DNA of 64,000 bases. Origin: Amia ocellicauda (lineage: Eukaryota > Chordata > Actinopteri > Amiiformes > Amiidae). Within the stretch, counting starts at the first letter, position 1, and the number at the start of each line of letters is the position of its first letter. The position numbers and the translations under genes are program-made. The stretch lies in contig NC_089851.1 in NCBI RefSeq assembly GCF_036373705.1, positions 56,314,997 through 56,378,996 of the forward strand. The letters are read 5' to 3'. Under the pieces are notes generated by a model that saw nothing but the letters and a program-made list of their open reading frames with translations, had not been told where the DNA came from and searched no databases. Below, in pieces: positions 21,806 to 33,060 of the stretch.

Positions 21806-23137
21806 ATAGTAGAATAACAGCAGATCACGGACCGCTGTCAATCAGGTTCTTGCCTTGCCGTCCATCCATCCATCCATCTATCTATGACTCTCAATATCTA
21901 ACTCTCTTGCTTGCTATCGCTCCCCCAATGGTCAGTAGCATAGTAGCATAACAGCAGATCACGGACCACTGTCAATCAGGTGCTTGCCTTGCCATCCATC
22001 CATCCATCTGTCTATCTATCTATCTATGACTCTTGACATCTAACTCTCTTGCTTGCTATCGCTCCCCCAATGGTCAGAAGCAAAGTAGCATAACAGCAGA
22101 TCACGGACCACTGTCAATCAGATGCTTGCCTTGCCGTCCATCCATCCATCCATCCATCTATCTATCTATGACTCTTGATATCTAACTCTCTTGCTTGCTA
22201 TCGCTCCCCCAATGGTCAGTAGCATAGTATCATAACAGCAGATCACGGACCACTGTCAATCAGATGCTTGCCTTGCCGTCCATCCATCCATCTATCTATC
22301 TATCTATGACTCTTGATATCTAACTCTCTTGCTTGCTATCGCTCCCCCAATGGTCAGTAGCATTGTAGCATAACAGCAGATCACGGACCACTGTCAATCA
22401 GATGCTTGCCTTGCCGTCCATCCATCCATCTATCTATCTATCTATCTATGACTCTCGATATCTAACTCTCTTGCTTGCTATCGCTCCCCCAATGGTCAGT
22501 AGCATTGTAGCATAACAGCAGATCACGGACCACTGTCAATCAGATGCTTGCCTTGCCGTCCATCCATCCATCCATCTATCTATCTATCTATCTATGACTC
22601 TTGATATCTAACTCTCTTGCTTGCTATCGCTCCCCCAATGGTCAGTAGCATTGTAGCATAACAGCAGATCACGGACCACTGTCAATCAGATGCTTGCCTT
22701 GCCGTCCATCCATCCATCTATCTATCTATCTATCAATGACTCTCGATATCTAACTCTCTTGCTTGCTATCGCTCCCCCAATGGTCAGTAGCATAGTAGCA
22801 TAACAGCAGATCACGGACCACTGTCAATCAGGTGCTTGCCTTGCCGTCCATCCATCCATCTGTCTATCTATCTATCTATGACTCTTGACATCTAACTCTC
22901 TTGCTTGCTATCGCTCCCCCAATGGTCAGAAGCAAAGTAGCATAACAGCAGATCACGGACAACTGTCAATCAGATGCTTGCCTTGCCGTCCATCCATCCA
23001 TCCATCCATCTATCTATCTATGACTCTTGATATCTAACTCTCTTGCTTGCTATCGCTCCCCCAATGGTCAGTAGCATAGTATCATAACAGCAGATCACGG
23101 ACCACTGTCAATCAGATGCTTGCCTTGCCGTCCATCC

Positions 23138-23195
<58 letters not shown>

Positions 23196-23244
23196 GACTC
23201 TCGATATCTAACTCTCTTGCTTGCTATCGCTCCCCCAATGGTCA
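21806..23244. repeat. Satellite array segment F (sister of segment C)
   Basis: 1,439 bp, 4 bp (one CTAT) shorter than segment C. Same monomer order. No genes. Confidence 0.96.
23140..23195. repeat. Expanded (CTAT)14 tail next to island 6
   Basis: 14 uninterrupted CTAT units; the sister tract before island 3 has 15. Confidence 0.95.
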
Positions 23245-23344
23245 CGTATGTTGCATTCAACGACAAAGAAAATCGTGTGCTGGAAATGATTTTTGGCAAC
23301 TGTGAAGGAACTGCACGACTGCAGCAACCAAAACACCTCTGTCT

Positions 23345-23418
23345 GTCACTGTGGCGCAATCGGTCAGCGCGTTTGGCTGTTAACCAAAAGGATGGTGGTT
23401 CGAATCCACCCAGGGACG
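23345..23418 (+). tRNA. tRNA-Asn-GTT: tRNA-Asn (anticodon GTT), acceptor mismatch at 4-69
   Basis: Same as island 3: A at position 4 (23,348) opposite G69, everything else canonical. Confidence 0.95.
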
Positions 23419-23424
23419 GCCCAC

Positions 23425-23428
23425 TTTT
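23425..23428 (+). terminator. Pol III T4 terminator of island-6 tRNA-Asn
   Basis: TTTT 7 nt past the tRNA 3' end. Confidence 0.75.
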
Positions 23429-23582
23429 CCCCCCGCCCCTTGTTATTGTTTCTACTTCTGGCGGACAGCTTGCCAGACTGTGGCTACAGTAACCTTAAGC
23501 TGCTTGCTGTGGACGGCCATCTTGCAAAAATGTATTGAGCGTTTAGAAACTTCCTTTCCATTGCCTAGGCCAACATAAACCA

Positions 23583-23656
23583 AGGCACTGCTGGGAGTCG
23601 AACCCAGTGTTTCCTGTTTACAAGACAGGTGCTTTGACCAACTAAGCCACGGTGCC
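23583..23656 (-). tRNA. tRNA-Thr-TGT: tRNA-Thr (anticodon TGT), C6-A67, C48A and A26
   Basis: Combines the C48A change of island 3 (complement of 23,608) with the A26 of islands 2/5, on top of the shared acceptor mismatch. A26 here is either an independent CpG transition or a conversion patch from island 5. Together with the island-1 copy, among the more altered TGT genes. Confidence 0.92.
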
Positions 23657-23698
23657 AGGACTCTCCCATTCCCCAGTGCCTACACTCAGGCATAAGGC

Positions 23699-23729
<31 letters not shown>

Positions 23730-23784
23730 CAAAACAAAACAAAACAAAACAAAACAAAACAAAACAAAACAAAACAAAACAAAA
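23699..23784. repeat. (AAAAC)n microsatellite, about 17 units
   Basis: 86 bp, two units shorter than at sister island 3. Confidence 0.96.
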
Positions 23785-24070
23785 TCTGGATGCAGGCTGC
23801 AACAAAGGAAGCACACAGAGGTGAAAACGTAAGGTTGACGGGAGCAACAAGCTCCCTGTTGCGACTGTCCAGGGGCGGCAATGGGAATTGGACGTTGGCC
23901 GTAGCGCGTGTCCTTTGGGTTCTGGTTCTTCTTTACAAACCGGCGTCTGTCCAGTTGGCTTTCCGGTTCATTACGTCCTCTGATGGCTTTACGATAAGCC
24001 TATCTTGCTAAAACTGATGGTCGACAAAGCGGAAGCACAAGCTTCGCAAGGAGCACAGAAAGCCCGCCTA

Positions 24071-24144
24071 AGGCACCGCTGGGATTTGAACCCAGGACCT
24101 CCTGTTTACTAGACAGGCGCTTTAACCAACTAAGCCACGGCGCC
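24071..24144 (-). tRNA. tRNA-Thr-AGT: tRNA-Thr (anticodon AGT), intact
   Basis: Same as the island-3 gene: D loop AGTTGGTTA, T loop TTCAAAT, paired stems, discriminator T. Confidence 0.96.
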
Positions 24145-24166
24145 AAATCTGCCGCTGCTGCTGCTG

Positions 24167-26300
24167 ATAGTAGCATAACAGCAGATCACGGACCACTGTC
24201 AATCAGGTGCTTGCCTTGCCGTCCATCCATCCATCCATCTATCTATCTATCTATCTATGACTCTTGACATCTAACTCTCTTGCTTGCTATCGCTCCCCCA
24301 ATGGTCAGAAGCAAAGTAGCATAACAGCAGATCACGGACCACTGTCAATCAGATGCTTGCCTTGCCGTCCATCCATCCATCCATCCATCTATCTATCTAT
24401 GACTCTTGATATCTAACTCTCTTGCTTGCTATCGCTCCCCCAATGGTCAGTAGCATAGTATCATAACAGCAGATCACGGACCACTGTCAATCAGATGCTT
24501 GCCTTGCCGTCCATCCATCCATCTATCTATCTATCTATGACTCTTGATATCTAACTCTCTTGCTTGCTATCGCTCCCCCAATGGTCAGTAGCATTGTAGC
24601 ATAACAGCAGATCACGGACCACTGTCAATCAGATGCTTGCCTTGCCGTCCATCCATCCATCTATCTATCTATCTATCTATGACTCTCGATATCTAACTCT
24701 CTTGCTTGCTATCGCTCCCCCAATGGTCAGTAGCATTGTAGCATAACAGCAGATCACGGACCACTGTCAATCAGATGCTTGCCTTGCCGTCCATCCATCC
24801 ATCTATCTATCTATCTATCTATGACTCTTGATATCTAACTCTCTTGCTTGCTATCGCTCCCCCAATGGTCAGTAGCATAGTATCATAACAGCAGATCACG
24901 GACCACTGTCAATCAGATGCTTGCCTTGCCGTCCATCCATCCATCTATCTATCTATCTATGACTCTTGATATCTAACTCTCTTGCTTGCTATCGCTCCCC
25001 CAATGGTCAGTAGCATTGTAGCATAACAGCAGATCACGGACCACTGTCAATCAGATGCTTGCCTTGCCGTCCATCCATCCATCTATCTATCTATCTATCT
25101 ATGACTCTCGATATCTAACTCTCTTGCTTGCTATCGCTCCCCCAATGGTCAGTAGCATTGTAGCATAACAGCAGATCACGGACCACTGTCAATCAGATGC
25201 TTGCCTTGCCGTCCATCCATCCATCTATCTATCTATCTATCTATGACTCTTGATATCTAACTCTCTTGCATGCTATCGCTCCCCCAATGGTCAGTAGCAT
25301 TGTAGCATAACAGCAGATCACGGACCACTGTCAATCAGATGCTTGCCTTGCCGTCCATCCATCCATCTATCTATCTATCTATCAATGACTCTCGATATCT
25401 AACTCTCTTGCTTGCTATCGCTCCCCCAATGGTCAGTAGCATAGTAGCATAACAGCAGATCACGGACCACTGTCAATCAGGTGCTTGCCTTGCCGTCCAT
25501 CCATCCATCTGTCTATCTATCTATCTATGACTCTTGACATCTAACTCTCTTGCTTGCTATCGCTCCCCCAATGGTCAGAAGCAAAGTAGCATAACAGCAG
25601 ATCACGGACCACTGTCAATCAGATGCTTGCCTTGCCGTCCATCCATCCATCCATCCAATTATCTATCTATGACTCTTGATATCTAACTCTCTTGCTTGCT
25701 ATCGCACCCCCAATGGTCAGTAGCATAGTATCATAACAGCAGATCACGGACCACTGTCAATCAGATGCTTGCCTTGCCGTCCATCCATCAATCTATCTAC
25801 CTATCTATCTATCTATGACTCTTGATATCTAACTCTCTTGCTTGCTATCGCTCCCCCAATGGTCAGTAGCATAGTAGCATAACAGCAGATCACGGACCAC
25901 TGTCAATCAGGTGCTTGCCTTGCCATCCATCCATCCATCTGTCTATCTATCTATCTATGACTCTTGACATCTAACTCTCTTGCTTGCTATCGCTCCCCCA
26001 ATGGTCAGAAGCAAAGTAGCATAACAGCAGATCACGGACCACTGTCAATCAGATGCTTGCCTTGCCGTCCATCCATCCATCCATCCATCTATCTATCTAT
26101 GACTCTTGATATCTAACTCTCTTGCTTGCTATCGCTCCCCCAATGGTCAGTAGCATAGTATCATAACAGCAGATCACGGACCACTGTCAATCAGATGCTT
26201 GCCTTGCCGTCCATCCATCCATCTATCTATCTATCTATCTATGACTCTTGATATCTAACTCTCTTGCTTGCTATCGCTCCCCCAATGGTCAGTAGCATTG
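24167..26300. repeat. Satellite array segment G1 (island-proximal monomers)
   Basis: Continues from island 6 with variants otherwise seen next to islands: CAGGTGCTTG (24,206; 25,480; 25,910), CTGTCTATC tails, GACATC with GAAGCAAAG, GTATCATAAC. Includes degenerate units with CCAATTATC (25,655) and ATCGCACCCCC (25,702). The motif CAGGTGCTTG is not seen again after about 25.9 kb. Right edge approximate. No genes. Confidence 0.85.
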
Positions 26301-29300
26301 TAGCATAACAGCAGATCACGGACCACTGTCAATCAGATGCTTGCCTTGCCGTCCATCCATCCATCTATCTATCTATCTATCTATGACTCTTGATATCTAA
26401 CTCTCTTGCTTGCTATCGCTCCCCCAATGGTCAGTAGCATTGTAGCATAACAGCAGATCACGGACCACTGTCAATCAGATGCTTGCCTTGCCGTCCATCC
26501 ATCCATCTATCTATCTATCTATCTATGACTCTCGATATCTAACTCTCTTGCTTGCTATCGCTCCCCCAATGGTCAGTAGCATTGTAGCATAACAGCAGAT
26601 CACGGACCACTGTCAATCAGATGCTTGCCTTGCCGTCCATCCATCCATCTATCTATCTATCTATCTATGACTCTTGATATCTAACTCTCTTGCTTGCTAT
26701 CGCTCCCCCAATGGTCAGTAGCATTGTAGCATAACAGCAGATCACGGACCACTGTCAATCAGATGCTTGCCTTGCCGTCCATCCATCCACCCATCCATCT
26801 ACCTATCTATGACTCTTGATATCTAACTCTCTTGCTTGCTATTGCTCCCCCAATGGTCAGTAGCATTGTAGCATAACAGCAGATCACGGACCAATGTCAA
26901 TCAGATGCTTGCCTTGCCGTCCATCCATCCATCTATCTATCTATCTATCTATGACTCTCGATATCTAACTCTCTTGCTTGCTATCGCTCCCCCAATGGTC
27001 AGTAGCATAGTAGCATAACAGCAGATCACGGACCACTGTCAATCAGATGCTTGCCTTGCCGTCCATCCATCCATCCATCTATCTATCAATCTATCAATGA
27101 CTCTCGATATCTAACTCTCTTACTTGCTATCGCTCCCCCAATGGTCAGTAGCATAGTAGCATAACAGCAGATCACGGACCACTGTCAATCAGATGCTTGC
27201 CTTGCCGTCCATCCATCCATCCATCTATCTATCTATCTATCAATGACTCTCGATATCTAACTCTCTTACTTGCTATCGCTCCCCCAATGGTCAGTAGCAT
27301 AGTAGCATAACAGCAGATCACGGACCACTGTCAATCAGATGCTTGCCTTGCCGTCCATCCATCCATCTATCTATCTATCTATCTATGACTCTTGATATCT
27401 AACTCTCTTGCTTGCTATCGCTCCCCCAATGGTCAGTAGCATAGTAGCATAACAGCAGATCACGGACCACTGTCACTCAGATGCTTGCCTTGCCGTCCAT
27501 CCATCCATCCATCTATCTATCTATCTATCAATGACTCTCGATATCTAACTCTCTTGCTTGCTATCGCTCCCCCAATGGTCAGTAGCATAGTAGCATAACA
27601 GCAGATCACGGACCACTGTCAATCAGATGCTTGCCTTGCCGTCCATCCATCCACCCATCCATCTACCTATCTATGACTCTTGATATCTTACTCTCTTGCT
27701 TGCTATCGCTCCCCCAATGGTCAGTAGCATAGTAGCATAACAGCAGATCACGGACCACTGTCAATCAGATGCTTGCCTTGCCGTCCATCCATCCATCCAT
27801 CTATCTATCTATCTATGACTCTTGATATCTAACTCTCTTGCTTGATATCGCTCCCCCAATGGTCAGTAGCATAGTAGCATAACAGCAGATCTCGGACCAC
27901 TGTCAATCAGATGCTTGCCTTGCCGTCCATCCATCCATCTATCTATCTATCTATCTATGACTCTTGATATCTAACTCTCTTGCTTGCTATTGCTCCCCCA
28001 ATGGTCAGTAGCATTGTAGCATAACAGCAGATCACGGACCAATGTCAATCAGATGCTTGCCTTGCCGTCCATCCATCCATCTATCTATCTATCTATCTAT
28101 GACTCTCGATATCTAACTCTCTTGCTTGCTATCGCTCCCCCAATGGTCAGTAGCATAGTAGCATAACAGCAGATCACGGACCACTGTCAATCAGATGCTT
28201 GCCTTGCCGTCCATCCATCCATCCATCTATCTATCAATCTATCAATGACTCTCGATATCTAACTCTCTTACTTGCTATCGCTCCCCCAATGGTCAGTAGC
28301 ATAGTAGCATAACAGCAGATCACGGACCACTGTCAATCAGATGCTTGCCTTGCCGTCCATCCATCCATCCATCTATCTATCTATCTATCAATGACTCTCG
28401 ATATCTAACTCTCTTACTTGCTATCGCTCCCCCAATGGTCAGTAGCATAGTAGCATAACAGCAGATCACGGACCACTGTCAATCAGATGCTTGCCTTGCC
28501 GTCCATCCATCCATCTATCTATCTATCTATCTATCTATGACTCTTGATATCTAACTCTCTTGCTTGCTATCGCTCCCCCAATGGTCAGTAGCATAGTAGC
28601 ATAACAGCAGATCACGGACCACTGTCACTCAGATGCTTGCCTTGCCGTCCATCCATCCATCCATCTATCTATCTATCTATCAATGACTCTCGATATCTAA
28701 CTCTCTTGCTTGCTATCGCTCCCCCAATGGTCAGTAGCATAGTAGCATAACAGCAGATCACGGACCACTGTCAATCAGATGCTTGCCTTGCCGTCCATCC
28801 ATCCATCCATCTATCTATCAATCTATCAATGACTCTCGATATCTAACTCTCTTACTTGCTATCGCTCCCCCAATGGTCAGTAGCATAGTAGCATAACAGC
28901 AGATCACGGACCACTGTCAATCAGATGCTTGCCTTGCCGTCCATCCATCCATCCATCTATCTATCAATCTATCAATGACTCTCGATATCTAACTCTCTTA
29001 CTTGCTATCGCTCCCCCAATGGTCAGTAGCATAGTAGCATAACAGCAGATCACGGACCACTGTCAATCAGATGCTTGCCTTGCCGTCCATCCATCCATCC
29101 ATCTATCTATCTATCTATCAATGACTCTCGATATCTAACTCTCTTACTTGCTATCGCTCCCCCAATGGTCAGTAGCATAGTAGCATAACAGCAGATCACG
29201 GACCACTGTCAATCAGATGCTTGCCTTGCCGTCCATCCATCCATCTATCTATCTATCTATCTATCTATGACTCTTGATATCTAACTCTCTTGCTTGCTAT

Positions 29301-32300
29301 CGCTCCCCCAATGGTCAGTAGCATAGTAGCATAACAGCAGATCACGGACCACTGTCACTCAGATGCTTGCCTTGCCGTCCATCCATCCATCCATCTATCT
29401 ATCTATCTATCAATGACTCTCGATATCTAACTCTCTTGCTTGCTATCGCTCCCCCAATGGTCAGTAGCATAGTAGCATAACAGCAGATCACGGACCACTG
29501 TCAATCAGATGCTTGCCTTGCCGTCCATCCATCCATCTATCTATCTATCTATCTATCTATGACTCTTGATATCTAACTCTCTTGCTTGCTATCGCTCCCC
29601 CAATGGTCAGTAGCATAGTAGCATAACAGCAGATCACGGACCACTGTCACTCAGATGCTTGCCTTGCCGTCCATCCATCCATCCATCTATCTATCTATCT
29701 ATCAATGACTCTCGATATCTAACTCTCTTGCTTGCTATCGCTCCCCCAATGGTCAGTAGCATAGTAGCATAACAGCAGATCACGGACCACTGTCAATCAG
29801 ATGCTTGCCTTGCCGTCCATCCATCCATCCATCTATCTATCAATCTATCAATGACTCTCGATATCTAACTCTCTTGCTTGCTATCGCTCCCCCAATGGTC
29901 AGTAGCATAGTAGCATAACAGCAGATCACGGACCACTGTCAATCAGATGCTTGCCTTGCCGTCCATCCATCCATCCATCTATCTATCAATCTATCAATGA
30001 CTCTCGATATCTAACTCTCTTACTTGCTATCGCTCCCCCAATGGTCAGTAGCATAGTAGCATAACAGCAGATCACGGACCACTGTCAATCAGATGCTTGC
30101 CTTGCCGTCCATCCATCCATCCATCTATCTATCAATCTATCAATGACTCTCGATATCTAACTCTCTTACTTGCTATCGCTCCCCCAATGGTCAGTAGCAT
30201 AGTAGCATAACAGCAGATCACGGACCACTGTCAATCAGATGCTTGCCTTGCCGTCCATCCATCCATCCATCTATCTATCTATCTATCAATGACTCTCGAT
30301 ATCTAACTCTCTTACTTGCTATCGCTCCCCCAATGGTCAGTAGCATAGTAGCATAACAGCAGATCACGGACCACTGTCAATCAGATGCTTGCCTTGCCGT
30401 CCATCCATCCATCTATCTATCTATCTATCTATCTATGACTCTTGATATCTAACTCTCTTGCTTGCTATCGCTCCCCCAATGGTCAGTAGCATAGTAGCAT
30501 AACAGCAGATCACGGACCACTGTCACTCAGATGCTTGCCTTGCCGTCCATCCATCCATCCATCTATCTATCTATCTATCAATGACTCTCGATATCTAACT
30601 CTCTTGCTTGCTATCGCTCCCCCAATGGTCAGTAGCATAGTAGCATAACAGCAGATCACGGACCACTGTCAATCAGATGCTTGCCTTGCCGTCCATCCAT
30701 CCATCTATCTATCTATCTATCTATGACTCTTGATATCTAACTCTCTTGCTTGCTATCGCTCCCCCAATGGTCAGTAGCATTGTAGCATAACAGCAGATCA
30801 CGGACCACTGTCAATCAGATGCTTGCCTTGCCGTCCATCCATTCATCCATCCATCTATCTATCTATCTATGACTCTTGACATCTAACTCTCTTGCTTGCT
30901 ATCGCTCCCCCAATGGTCAGTAGCATAGTAGCATAACAGCAGATCACGGACCACTGTCAATCAGATGCTTGCCTTGCCGTCCATCCATCCATCCATCTAT
31001 CTATCAATCTATCAATGACTCTCGATATCTAACTCTCTTACTTGCTATCGCTCCCCCAATGGTCAGTAGCATAGTAGCATAACAGCAGATCACGGACCAC
31101 TGTCAATCAGATGCTTGCCTTGCCGTCCATCCATCCATCCATCTATCTATCTATCTATCAATGACTCTCGATATCTAACTCTCTTACTTGCTATCGCTCC
31201 CCCAATGGTCAGTAGCATAGTAGCATAACAGCAGATCACGGACCACTGTCAATCAGATGCTTGCCTTGCCGTCCATCCATCCATCCATCTATCTATCTAT
31301 CTATGACTCTTGATATCTAACTCTCTTGCTTGATATCGCTCCCCCAATGGTCAGTAGCATAGTAGCATAACAGCAGATCTCGGACCACTGTCAATCAGAT
31401 GCTTGCCTTGCCGTCCATCCATCCATCTATCTATCTATCTATCTATGACTCTTGATATCTAACTCTCTTGCTTGCTATTGCTCCCCCAATGGTCAGTAGC
31501 ATTGTAGCATAACAGCAGATCACGGACCAATGTCAATCAGATGCTTGCCTTGCCGTCCATCCATCCATCTATCTATCTATCTATCTATGACTCTCGATAT
31601 CTAACTCTCTTGCTTGCTATCGCTCCCCCAATGGTCAGTAGCATAGTAGCATAACAGCAGATCACGGACCACTGTCAATCAGATGCTTGCCTTGCCGTCC
31701 ATCCATCCATCCATCTATCTATCAATCTATCAATGACTCTCGATATCTAACTCTCTTACTTGCTATCGCTCCCCTAATGGTCAGTAGCATAGTAGCATAA
31801 CAGCAGATCACGGACCACTGTCAATCAGATGCTTGCCTTGCCGTCCATCCATCCATCCATCTATCTATCTATCTATCAATGACTCTCGATATCTAACTCT
31901 CTTACTTGCTATCGCTCCCCCAATGGTCAGTAGCATAGTAGCATAACAGCAGATCACGGACCACTGTCAATCAGATGCTTGCCTTGCCGTCCATCCATCC
32001 ATCTATCTATCTATCTATCTATGACTCTTGATATCTAACTCTCTTGCTTGCTATCGCTCCCCCAATGGTCAGTAGCATAGTAGCATAACAGCAGATCACG
32101 GACCACTGTCACTCAGATGCTTGCCTTGCCGTCCATCCATCCATCCATCTATCTATCTATCTATCAATGACTCTCGATATCTAACTCTCTTACTTGCTAT
32201 CGCTCCCCCAATGGTCAGTAGCATAGTAGCATAACAGCAGATCACGGACCACTGTCAATCAGATGCTTGCCTTGCCGTCCATCCATCCATCTATCTATCT

Positions 32301-33060
32301 ATCTATCTATGACTCTTGATATCTAACTCTCTTGCTTGCTATCGCTCCCCCAATGGTCAGTAGCATAGTAGCATAACAGCAGATCACGGACCACTGTCAC
32401 TCAGATGCTTGCCTTGCCGTCCATCCATCCATCCATCTATCTATCTATCTATCAATGACTCTCGATATCTAACTCTCTTGCTTGCTATCGCTCCCCCAAT
32501 GGTCAGTAGCATAGTAGCATAACAGCAGATCACGGACCACTGTCAATCAGATGCTTGCCTTGCCGTCCATCCATCCATCCATCTATCTATCTATCTATGA
32601 CTCTTGACATCTAACTCTCTTGCTTGCTATCGCTCCCCCAATGGTCAGTAGCAAAGTAGCATAACAGCAGATCACGGACCACTGTCAATCAGATGCTTGC
32701 CTTGCCGTCCATCCATCCACCCATCCATCTACCTATCTATGACTCTTGATATCTAACTCTCTTGCTTGCTATCGCTCCCCCAATGGTCAGTAGCATAGTA
32801 GCATAACAGCAGATCACGGACCACTGTCAATCAGATGCTTGCCTTGCCGTCCATCCATCCATCCATCTATCTATCAATCTATCAATGACTCTCGATATCT
32901 AACTCTCTTACTTGCTATCGCTCCCCCAATGGTCAGTAGCATAGTAGCATAACAGCAGATCACGGACCACTGTCAATCAGATGCTTGCCTTGCCGTCCAT
33001 CCATCCATCCATCTATCTATCTATCTATCAATGACTCTCGATATCTAACTCTCTTACTTG

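Larger units (their letters stand above)
23245..24166. other. tRNA island 6 (sister of island 3), last island in the window
   Basis: 922 bp. Shares GGACGGCCATC, GGCATAAGG and the ATAGTAGCATAACAG right junction with island 3. Differs in tRNA-Thr(TGT) position 26, (AAAAC)n length and GTTGACGGG. No further island occurs in the following 39.8 kb. Confidence 0.93.
13140..24950. repeat. Tandem segmental duplication, copy 2 (islands 4-6)
   Basis: Direct repeat of about 1,421-13,139. The right edge is placed where 24,940 onward continues CTATCTATGACTCTTG while copy 1 has CAATCTATGACTCTC at about 13,140. Length differences come from a 14-bp insertion, (AAAAC)n size and one CTAT unit; base differences are few. 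Could be a true unequal crossover or two haplotypes assembled in series. Confidence 0.9.
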
